Assembly (NCBI GenBank): GCA_017354595.1
Contig: JAFMQQ010000051.1
Location: 1-10,964 of the forward strand
Origin: Micromonosporaceae bacterium
GTDB taxonomy: Bacteria > Actinomycetota > Actinomycetes > Mycobacteriales > Micromonosporaceae
Direction: 5' to 3'
Length of the DNA: 10,964 bases
The notes below the pieces were generated by a model. The model searched no databases and had not been told where the DNA came from. It was given only the letters and a program-made list of their open reading frames with translations. The stretch's first letter is position 1; each line of letters opens with the position of its first letter. The translations under genes and the position numbers were made by a program. Positions 1-4,675 of this stretch are shown piece by piece.

Positions 1-370
1 CGACCCGCCGGCCGCGCTGGCCGTCCATCCGGCGCAGCAGGGTGATCAGCGCCATGATGCCGCCCTCGCCCTGGTTGTCGGCGCGCATGGCCAGCAGCAC
101 GTAAGTGACCATGACGATGATCATGACCGACCAGAAGACCAACGACACCACGCCGTACACGTTCGCGGAGCTGACCGGGATGGGGTGCGGGTCGCTCGGG
201 TTGAACAGGGTCTGCAGGGTGTAGATGGGACTGGTCCCGATGTCACCGAAGACCACCCCGAGGGCGCCGACCACCAGGCCCAGCCGCACGGTGTCGCGAG
301 CAGCCTCGCGATTGCTGATCGAACCCGCCGGCCGGTCGGTATCCGGCGGGGGCTGCTGCTCACTGGCCAC
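1..370 (-). CDS. kup: Kup-family potassium uptake transporter, N-terminal part (3' end outside window)
   Basis: Kup proteins import K+ across the cytoplasmic membrane, probably with H+. Translating leftward from GTG at 370-368 gives 123 residues before the window ends. A hydrophilic Pro-rich N-terminus (residues 1-28) is followed by the first membrane segment carrying the Kup signature GALGVVFGDIGTSPIYTL (35-52). A second hydrophobic segment spans about 72-95, and then comes the conserved cytoplasmic stretch RADNQGEGGIMALITLLRR (96-114), which is typical of the family. The start is supported by a GGAAGGA-type Shine-Dalgarno (complement of 376-382) five bases upstream and by the normal Kup N-terminal spacing. 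The gene diverges from the oxidoreductase gene beginning at 580, with about 210 bp of shared upstream DNA. Family assignment is firm; the remaining roughly 500 residues are not visible, so integrity cannot be judged. Confidence 0.93.
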   Translation of the reverse strand, partial: MASEQQPPPDTDRPAGSISNREAARDTVRLGLVVGALGVVFGDIGTSPIYTLQTLFNPSDPHPIPVSSANVYGVVSLVFWSVMIIVMVTYVLLAMRADNQGEGGIMALITLLRRMDGQRGRRV

Positions 371-525
371 GGCGATCCTTCCCTGCGTGTCCTGCGCGAC
401 GAAGCCCACGGCGAGCAGAGCACCGGCGGCATCCCGCGGTAGGCCACCCCCGCCGCCCGGAGCGCCCCGATCGTACATACCCCTGATCCCGCTGTCTCAG
501 GCGTACCGCGCCTCCCATTTCGCCT
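371..525. other. Divergent intergenic region between kup and the PPOX oxidoreductase gene
   Basis: About 155 bases lie between the kup start and the hairpin upstream of the oxidoreductase gene. Open frames here run in phases unrelated to either neighbour and show no recognisable protein. Both divergent promoters should lie here, but I cannot pick convincing -35/-10 pairs. A TATGTACGAT stretch on the minus strand (around 470-480) is a possible -10 region for kup. Confidence 0.4.
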
Positions 526-566
526 CGAACTAGGTTGGTTGGCGGGGCGACCAAACATCCAGTTCG
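526..566 (+). repeat. Two-part inverted repeat abutting the oxidoreductase ribosome-binding site
   Basis: The outer arms are CGAACTaGG (526-534, one unpaired A) and CCAGTTCG (559-566). The inner arms are TTGGT (535-539) and ACCAA (550-554), with a ten-base loop 540-549 and ACAT (555-558) unpaired on the right side. The right outer arm ends on the first base of the GAAGGAG Shine-Dalgarno (566-572). In RNA it could fold as a leader hairpin; as DNA it could be an operator. The pairing is seen directly; function is inferred. Confidence 0.5.
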
Positions 567-579
567 AAGGAGCGAGCCG

Positions 580-993
580 TTGTTCACCGACAAGGAGATC
601 GAGTACCTCACCGGGCAGCGCCTTGGCCGGCTGGCCACCGTGACCCGGCAGAACCAGGCGCACGCGGTGCCGACCGGGTTCCGGCTGGACGAGCAGCGCA
701 CGGCGATCCTGATCGGTGGGCACCAGTTGGCCCGCCGGCGGCCGCTGTACCTGCGCAACATCGAGAACAACCCATGGGTGGCGTACGTCGTCGACGACCT
801 GGCGTCGGTTGATCCGTGGACTCCGCGCGGGGTGACGGTACGGGGCCGGGCCGAGATCCATAGCCAGGGCGGCGAGCGGCTGGGTCCGGGCTTCGACTCC
901 ATGCTGATCCGGGTCGAGCCCACCTGGATAACGTCCTGGGGTATCGAGGCCCACGCCTACGGACGGCCGAACAGCCGCCGGGTGGGGGCGTAG
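580..993 (+). CDS. PPOX-class F420-dependent oxidoreductase (MSMEG_5819/OxyR-like family)
   Basis: This is a 137-residue soluble split-barrel flavin/deazaflavin-binding protein. In actinomycetes such proteins typically use the F420 cofactor to reduce small molecules; the substrate here is unknown. Visible landmarks are the N-terminal MFTDKEIEYLTGQRLGRLAT (1-20), the strand HAVPTGFRLD (28-37), IGGHQL (45-50), the conserved VDDLASVDPWTPRG (71-84), GRAEI (89-93), GGERLGPGFD (97-106) and the C-terminal WITSWGIE (116-123). The start is TTG at 580, chosen because GAAGGAG (566-572) lies seven bases before it and because family members begin exactly at this MFT. The GTG at 535 would add 15 residues unlike the family and would run through the hairpin. 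The SRPBCC gene follows 63 bp downstream on the same strand and may be co-transcribed. The family call is strong, the cofactor is inferred from family membership, and the exact reaction is unknown. Confidence 0.88.
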   Translation: MFTDKEIEYLTGQRLGRLATVTRQNQAHAVPTGFRLDEQRTAILIGGHQLARRRPLYLRNIENNPWVAYVVDDLASVDPWTPRGVTVRGRAEIHSQGGERLGPGFDSMLIRVEPTWITSWGIEAHAYGRPNSRRVGA

Positions 994-1056
994 GGTGGCC
1001 TGAGGCCGGGCCTGACCGTGGCTTTGTGCGGCATCGGGTGGCGAGGGAGGCGACGG

Positions 1057-1518
1057 ATGGGACGCACGGATGCGGACTCGCGGGTGGTCGCGGCGCCACC
1101 GGAGCGGGTATACGCGGCGCTGGTAGATCCGGAGGCGCTGCTGGCCTGGTTGCCACCCGGCCAGATGACCGGCAGGTTCGAGCGGTTCGACGCCCGCCCG
1201 GGTGGCGGCTACCGGATGGTGCTCACCTATGCCGACGCCTCGGCCGCACCGGGAAAGTCCACTGTGGACTCTGATGTGGTGGAGGCGCGCTTCGTCGAGT
1301 TCGTCCCGGGTCAACGGGTGGTGCAGGCGGTCGACTTCGTCTCCGACGACCCCGCCTTCGCCGGCACCATGACGATGACGTGGGAGCTCGCCGCCGCTGA
1401 CGGCGGTACCCGGGTGGCGATCCGGGCCGACGACGTACCGGCCGGCATCTCCGCGCAGGACCATGCCGCCGGGCTCGCCTCCTCGCTGACCAACCTGGCG
1501 CGCTACGTCGAGCGGTGA
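1057..1518 (+). CDS. SRPBCC family protein (AHSA1/START-like domain)
   Basis: This 153-residue protein has the single-domain helix-grip fold, which forms a hydrophobic pocket for small ligands; the ligand cannot be predicted. The N-terminal VVAAPPERVYAALVDPEALLAWLPP (from residue 10) is the typical AHSA1 opening. It is followed by a Gly-rich strand with PGGGYRMVLTY (48-58), the EFVPGQRVVQ strand (81-90), a TMTMTWEL strand (104-111), TRVAIRADDVP (118-128) and a C-terminal helix ASSLTNLARYVER that closes the pocket. The start is ATG 1057 because GAGGGAGG (1043-1050) stands six bases upstream; the alternative GTG at 1018 has no such site and adds a basic non-homologous tail. The gene probably shares a transcript with the upstream oxidoreductase (63-bp gap). 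Its last 16 bases overlap the 3' end of the convergent membrane-protein gene. Confidence 0.85.
   Translation: MGRTDADSRVVAAPPERVYAALVDPEALLAWLPPGQMTGRFERFDARPGGGYRMVLTYADASAAPGKSTVDSDVVEARFVEFVPGQRVVQAVDFVSDDPAFAGTMTMTWELAAADGGTRVAIRADDVPAGISAQDHAAGLASSLTNLARYVER
1258..1268. repeat. Copy 1 of the TCCAC-W-GTGGA palindrome (in coding sequence)
   Basis: The sequence TCCACTGTGGA is an 11-bp palindrome with a free central base, extended to 13 bp by flanking G and C. It lies inside the SRPBCC gene (codons for S-T-V-D). The same palindrome recurs at 2105-2115 and 7784-7794. Confidence 0.5.
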
Positions 1519-2030
1519 GCCGGCAGTGCCTGGGCGCCGGCCAGGCTCGCGGTGACCTGCAAGACCCGGATGTGCCGGTACGCCAACAGCAGGGGTACCA
1601 CGCCGAAGACGCCGAACGACATATCGACGCATGTCCAACCGAACGGGATGCCCCGCACCGGGCCGCAGATCAGGGCGAGCGGGATGACGCCGGCACAGGC
1701 GATGATCCCGAGTTGGACAACCCAGACGTTGCGGACCGGATCCCGGACCGGCCCCCAGAACGCCACCGCGAGAACCAGGTGAGCGAAGGCGAGCCAGTCG
1801 GTGCCATAGGCGATGAACGGGTACCGCCGCCCGGTCTCAGCCAGTCCATTGTGGACCCTGGTCAGCCAGCTGGCGAGGCCGGGCAGGTACCCGGCGACCG
1901 GCGCCACCGACCTGGCCAGGTACCGCGTCTCGATCTCGAGCGGGAAGGCGGTGACGCCGCTGACCACCAGCCCGGCGATCACGATCGCCAGCCACAGCCG
2001 GATCCGGCGTACCCGCTGCTGTGGTGTCAC
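1503..2030 (-). CDS. Conserved four-helix membrane protein of unknown function
   Basis: The predicted product has 175 residues and is an integral membrane protein that I cannot name; similar actinobacterial proteins are, as I recall, annotated only as hypothetical. A basic N-terminus (QQRVRRIR) precedes helix 1 (about 11-31). An extracytoplasmic-looking loop 32-70 contains EIETRYLAR, and helices 2 (71-92), 3 (103-122) and 4 (129-150) follow. Well-marked motifs are PFIAYGTDWLAFAHL (71-85), GPVRDPVRNVW (93-103) and CGPVRGIPFGW (122-132). Asp78 and His84 in helix 2 are buried polar residues. I chose GTG at 2030 because it gives MTPQQRVRRIRLW and has TACGCT six bases upstream, compatible with a leaderless start; GTG codons at 2087 and 2174 would add a disordered tail. 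The gene is downstream of and codirectional with the HxlR regulator. Start confidence is moderate. Confidence 0.7.
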   Translation of the reverse strand: MTPQQRVRRIRLWLAIVIAGLVVSGVTAFPLEIETRYLARSVAPVAGYLPGLASWLTRVHNGLAETGRRYPFIAYGTDWLAFAHLVLAVAFWGPVRDPVRNVWVVQLGIIACAGVIPLALICGPVRGIPFGWTCVDMSFGVFGVVPLLLAYRHIRVLQVTASLAGAQALPAHRST

Positions 2031-2104
2031 CGGCGAAGCGTACGGCCGACCCGACCCGGCACCGGCGGGCTTCCACAAGTCCTCCACGGAACCCGTCCAA
2101 CCCG

Positions 2105-2118
2105 TCCACTGTGGATAA
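2105..2118 (-). repeat. Copy 2 of the TCCAC-W-GTGGA palindrome, containing a perfect DnaA-box sequence
   Basis: On the minus strand this reads TTATCCACAGTGGA. It includes TTATCCACA, the textbook DnaA-box consensus (positions 2110-2118), and the 11-bp palindrome at 2105-2115. It sits 37 bases downstream of the HxlR regulator stop codon. Thirteen bases (TATCCACAGTGGA) are identical to the site after ahcY. DnaA binding is a possibility only: one isolated box is not an origin. Confidence 0.45.
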
Positions 2119-2154
2119 GTCGACGATTCCCGTTGCCGGCGGCCACCGGGATGC

Positions 2155-2793
2155 CTAGTGGCCGTCGAGGGCACCGAGCAGTCGCTGAAGCGCCTTCCGG
2201 TCGCCGGTGCGTTCCAGGCTGTCGCCGAGGTCCTTGGCGGGTCGGCCCTCGATGACCAGGGCGCGAAAGGTGGCGAAGTCGGTTGTGATGGCGGCGGTGG
2301 ACGTCGCCGGCCTGCCGCGGCGGATGGTGACCTCGCCGTTGGCGACTCGGACGGCGAAGACGTCCTCGCCGAGGTCGATCGAGAAGGTCGCGTCCAGGTC
2401 GCCCAGCCGATCGGGATTCAGATGTGTATGCAGGGCGAGCACGAGGGAATCGGCGCTGACCGTACCGCCCTGGGCGGCCGGGGCGTGCCGCCCCCAGCGA
2501 GCCAGATCGAGGATCACCGGCTGCAGTTCCTGGCCCCACGCGGTGAGTTGGTACACCCACACCCGGGCCGGGTGTCCGAGGTTGCGGCGCTCAACGACGC
2601 CACTGCCCTCCAGGTCGCGCAGGCGTTGCGCCAGCACGGTGGGGCTCGCGTTGGGCAGGCCAGCCTGCAGGTCGCCGTATCGCTTGGGGCCGAACAGCAA
2701 CTCCCGGACGATCACCAGAGCCCAGCGGTCACCGACCACGTCGAGCGCGCGAGCCACGGCACACGGGTCGCCATAGGTGCGGGACGGGCTCAT
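2155..2793 (-). CDS. HxlR-family winged-helix transcriptional regulator with C-terminal SCP2-like domain
   Basis: The product has 212 residues. Residues about 8-100 form the HxlR (DUF24) DNA-binding domain: CAVARALDVVGDRWALVIVRELLFGPKRYGDL starts at Cys11, LPNASPTVLAQRLRDLEGSGVVERR is the recognition region, and YQLTAWGQEL is the wing. Cys11 is the only cysteine and sits where HxlR/DUF24 redox sensors such as YodB and QorR carry their reactive thiol, so a thiol or quinone switch is plausible. Residues about 115-210 resemble an SCP2-like lipid-binding domain (FSIDLGEDVFAVRVANGEVTIRRG, then TDFATFRALVIEGR), which may bind an effector; plain HxlR proteins are only about 110-130 residues. The start is ATG 2793 with TAGTAT six bases upstream and no Shine-Dalgarno, suggesting a leaderless mRNA. 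It diverges from the NmrA-type reductase gene, its likely target. Confidence 0.88.
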   Translation of the reverse strand: MSPSRTYGDPCAVARALDVVGDRWALVIVRELLFGPKRYGDLQAGLPNASPTVLAQRLRDLEGSGVVERRNLGHPARVWVYQLTAWGQELQPVILDLARWGRHAPAAQGGTVSADSLVLALHTHLNPDRLGDLDATFSIDLGEDVFAVRVANGEVTIRRGRPATSTAAITTDFATFRALVIEGRPAKDLGDSLERTGDRKALQRLLGALDGH

Positions 2794-2799
2794 CCGGCG

Positions 2800-2805
2800 A
2801 TACTA
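2800..2805 (-). promoter_or_regulatory. Predicted -10 box of the HxlR regulator gene
   Basis: On the minus strand this reads TAGTAT and lies six bases before the ATG at 2793, the spacing expected if transcription starts on the start codon. No good -35 is visible; the expected spacer holds the inverted repeat at 2810-2822. Confidence 0.45.
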
Positions 2806-2809
2806 CCAA

Positions 2810-2822
2810 AGACGGATCGTCT
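2810..2822. promoter_or_regulatory. Inverted repeat, candidate operator for the HxlR regulator
   Basis: AGACG-GAT-CGTCT is a perfect 5-bp inverted repeat with a 3-bp centre in the 68-bp divergent promoter region. It lies in the spacer upstream of the regulator's -10 box and ends two bases before the predicted -35 (TTGCTT, 2825-2830) of the reductase gene. One bound dimer could therefore block both promoters. The repeat is seen directly; its role as the HxlR operator is inferred from position. Confidence 0.45.
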
Positions 2823-2824
2823 AC

Positions 2825-2854
2825 TTGCTTTCCTGTAGTGACTGCTCCTATTGT
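2825..2854 (+). promoter_or_regulatory. Predicted promoter of the NmrA-type reductase gene
   Basis: TTGCTT (2825-2830) and TATTGT (2849-2854) are separated by 18 bases, and the -10 box ends seven bases before ATG 2862. Transcription would start at or next to the A of the start codon, giving a leaderless mRNA. The only Shine-Dalgarno-like element, GGAG at 2856-2859, is two bases from the ATG, too close for normal use. Confidence 0.45.
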
Positions 2855-2861
2855 CGGAGCC

Positions 2862-3749
2862 ATGATTCTGGTGACAGGAGCGACCGGGCTGAGTGGATCA
2901 GCGGTTGTCCGGGAGTTCGCCCGGCAGGGCATACCGGTCCGGGCGCTGTACCGGGATGCCGACCAGGCCCGGCAGCTGGACGGCCTGCCGGGTGTCGAGC
3001 TGGTGGCGGGCGACATGCTGCGGCCAGAGTCGCTGGCGGCGGCGCTGCGCGGTGTGCGACGCGTCCTGCTGATCTCGTCGGCCAGGAAGCAGATGCTGGA
3101 GACTCAGTGCACGTTCATCGACGCGGCGAAGGCGGCCGGGGTGGAGCACATCGTGAAGTTCTCCGGAAAGGAGTCGGGTGTCGGCTTCGATCCCGGCAGT
3201 TTCCGGGGCACCCGGGAGCACCTGGAGATTGAGGAGTACCTCGAAGGCTCGGGCCTTGCCTGGACGCACCTGCGCCCAAGCCAGTTCATGCAGCTCTACC
3301 TGCCTGGAAGCCTTACCGGCGTGGAGATGAGCCGCCCAGAGCTTCGACTCTCCATCGGCGACAGTCGAATGTCACCTGTGGACGTCGAGGACATCGCCAA
3401 GGTCGCGGTCGCGCTGATGCGTTCAGCAGGTCACGAAGGCAGGGCCTACGAGATGACCGGCCCGGAGGCGTTGTCGATGAAGGAGATCGTCGACCAGATC
3501 TCCGAGGTCACCGGGACGACGTACCACTATGTCGACATTCCACTGGAGACGAAGCTAGCGGAACTACGGGAAGCACGCCTGCCGGAGGCGGCCGTACAGG
3601 TGGCTGCCGAGTTGCTCGCCGAACGACGCCGCCGGCCGGAGTCCCACATCCGTCTGGAGACCCACCGGCTCTTCGGCGTGAAGCCCACCCGCTTCATCGA
3701 CTTCGTACGCCGCAACGCCCAGGCTTTCACCGGCAAGCCGACGGCTTAA
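2862..3749 (+). CDS. NmrA-type NAD(P)H-binding atypical SDR, probable quinone/azo reductase-like protein
   Basis: The product is a 295-residue soluble Rossmann-fold protein. It begins MILVTGATGLSGS, the nucleotide-binding TGATGxxG motif of NmrA-like atypical short-chain dehydrogenases. The Arg after the second strand (RALYRD, 27-32) is where these proteins contact the NADP phosphate. Further landmarks are GDM (50-52), HIVKFSGKES (96-105), the LRPSQFMQ segment (137-144), the VDVEDIAKVAV helix (173-183) and YEMTGPEALSMKEI (196-209). The classical Tyr-x-x-x-Lys catalytic pair is not evident, as is usual in this subfamily. The start at 2862 fits the fold, whereas the GTG at 2838 would put eight residues before the first beta strand. 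Divergent pairing with a HxlR regulator parallels qor2/QorR of Corynebacterium glutamicum, suggesting a role in quinone or electrophile detoxification. The substrate is inferred, not seen. Confidence 0.87.
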   Translation: MILVTGATGLSGSAVVREFARQGIPVRALYRDADQARQLDGLPGVELVAGDMLRPESLAAALRGVRRVLLISSARKQMLETQCTFIDAAKAAGVEHIVKFSGKESGVGFDPGSFRGTREHLEIEEYLEGSGLAWTHLRPSQFMQLYLPGSLTGVEMSRPELRLSIGDSRMSPVDVEDIAKVAVALMRSAGHEGRAYEMTGPEALSMKEIVDQISEVTGTTYHYVDIPLETKLAELREARLPEAAVQVAAELLAERRRRPESHIRLETHRLFGVKPTRFIDFVRRNAQAFTGKPTA

Positions 3750-3750
3750 G

Positions 3751-3777
3751 GGGGGCTTCGCCCAGCCCGCCGCTGGC
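3751..3777 (+). terminator. Possible weak terminator after the NmrA-type gene
   Basis: Just after the stop codon there is a short hairpin GGGC-TTC-GCCC (3753-3763), overlapping an alternative CCAGC/GCTGG pairing (3762-3766 with 3772-3776). No T-run follows. It could be a U-tract-less terminator of the kind common in high-GC actinomycetes, but the stems are short. Confidence 0.3.
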
Positions 3778-3827
3778 GAGGGGTGGAGTGGCGTGGGCTC
3801 GTAGCCGCGAAGGTGGGCCAGGTTGCC

Positions 3828-3847
3828 GGTAGGATCGTGGTAGGATC
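3828..3847 (+). promoter_or_regulatory. Direct repeat GGTAGGATC x2 with predicted -10 of the toxin-antitoxin operon
   Basis: GGTAGGATC occurs at 3828-3836 and again at 3839-3847, 11 bases apart, about one helical turn. The second copy contains TAGGAT (3841-3846), a good actinobacterial -10 box, six bases before the GTG start of the antitoxin. The repeat could be the autoregulatory operator of the RHH antitoxin or a duplicated -10 element. No convincing -35 is visible. Confidence 0.45.
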
Positions 3848-3852
3848 CGCGG

Positions 3853-4131
3853 GTGGCTTCGAAGAAGCTCTCGATCACCCTGCCTGGGGACCTGGCGGAC
3901 GACGTTGAACGCATGGCACGGGACCGGGGCATGGCGGTGTCCGCCTGGCTCGCCGAAGCGGCCGATGAAGCCAGGCGTCATCAGGCCGCGCTCGCCGCCA
4001 TCGCCGACTACGAGGCCGAATTCGGTGCCTTTACGGATGCCGAACTGGCGGCGGCCCGAGCGCGCCTGGCAGAGGCGGACGCAGTCGCCAGCACCAGGAG
4101 GCGACGGCGCCACAGCAGCGATGCCGCGTAG
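3853..4131 (+). CDS. Ribbon-helix-helix antitoxin, VapB-like
   Basis: This 92-residue antitoxin is predicted to neutralise the PIN toxin encoded next to it and to repress the operon. The N-terminal KKLSITLPGDLADDVERMARDRGMAVSAWLAEA (4-36) has the beta-alpha-alpha pattern of CopG/Arc-type DNA-binding dimers. The central and C-terminal part (about 37-77) is a long Ala/Glu/Arg-rich helix that would wrap the toxin, and the tail is basic (TRRRRRHSS). Length is normal for actinobacterial VapB-like antitoxins. The start is GTG 3853; TAGGAT lies six bases upstream without a Shine-Dalgarno, so the mRNA is probably leaderless. The last 11 bases overlap the toxin start, the usual translational coupling in these modules. 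Confidence 0.85.
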   Translation: MASKKLSITLPGDLADDVERMARDRGMAVSAWLAEAADEARRHQAALAAIADYEAEFGAFTDAELAAARARLAEADAVASTRRRRRHSSDAA

Positions 4132-4552
4132 ACGGTCCGGGCCTCCGCCCCTGGCCCCGATCGTGTACGACGCGGGCGCATTGGTCGCGGCGGATCGGGG
4201 AGACCGCAGGGTCTGGGCGGAGTTTGCGACCGCCGTGGCGCAACGCCGACCCATCATCGTTCCTTCGCCTGTTCTTACCCAGGCCTGGCGGGGGTGGCGG
4301 ACGCAGGCGAGGCTGGCCAGGCTGCTGGGCGGTTGTCGAGTCCTTCCGCCGGAGGAGTCGGTTGCGAAGCAGGCCGGCGAACTGCTCGGGCTGTCGAAGA
4401 CCACCGATGCTGTGGACGCGATCGTTGTCGCGACAGCGATTGCCCTGCGGGCAGTCATCGTCACCAGCGATCTTCCCGACATGACAAGAGACATGACAAG
4501 ACTGGTGGACTCAGCGCAGACCGAGTTCGAGATAGCGATTACCCGGGTGTAG
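4121..4552 (+). CDS. PIN-domain ribonuclease toxin, VapC-like
   Basis: This 143-residue PIN-domain protein is expected to cleave RNA with Mg2+ when released from its antitoxin. Acidic positions visible are Asp17 in IVYDAGAL, Asp96/Asp99 in TTDAVDAIVVATA and Asp117 in VIVTSDLPDM. At the site where many VapCs have a second-motif Glu this protein has Gln54 (VLTQAWR), so activity is not guaranteed. The start is ATG 4121, the only start codon near the antitoxin end, overlapping it by 11 bp; an AGGAGG (4096-4101) lies 19 bases upstream, too far for ordinary use, so coupling to antitoxin translation is likely. A 12-bp tandem duplication (4478-4501) repeats the residues DMTR. The 3' end faces the convergent repeat-protein gene. 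Confidence 0.85.
   Translation: MPRRRSGPPPLAPIVYDAGALVAADRGDRRVWAEFATAVAQRRPIIVPSPVLTQAWRGWRTQARLARLLGGCRVLPPEESVAKQAGELLGLSKTTDAVDAIVVATAIALRAVIVTSDLPDMTRDMTRLVDSAQTEFEIAITRV
4478..4501 (+). repeat. 12-bp tandem duplication inside the toxin gene
   Basis: GACATGACAAGA is present twice in direct succession (4478-4489 and 4490-4501) with no mismatch. It encodes DMTR-DMTR just after the third acidic motif of the PIN domain. Being in frame, it lengthens the loop by four residues without disrupting the gene, and it looks like a recent slippage event. Confidence 0.9.
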
Positions 4553-4675
4553 CTGGCGACCTCCGTCTTGAGATCGCGGGCGGAACGCAACCGCGACGTG
4601 ATCGATCTCGACGCGGCAGAGCATGGCCTTGCCCTGCTTATGCCTGAACCAACCAACATCCCGGTCGGCGGCGGG
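4553..4675. other. Convergent intergenic spacer between toxin and repeat-protein genes
   Basis: The 123 bases between the two stop codons contain no gene I can support and no strong hairpin with a T-run on either strand. How the two converging transcripts end is not apparent. Confidence 0.5.

Noticed and set aside
121..1638. A 505-codon minus-strand open frame covering the oxidoreductase and SRPBCC genes
   Set aside because: The translation is low-complexity Pro/Arg/Gly text with no family motifs. It is an antisense shadow of two genes that have good motifs and ribosome-binding sites, and its end reads kup out of frame.
2110..2118. A replication origin at the DnaA-box sequence
   Set aside because: Only one perfect box, no AT-rich unwinding region and no dnaA/dnaN/rpmH genes nearby.
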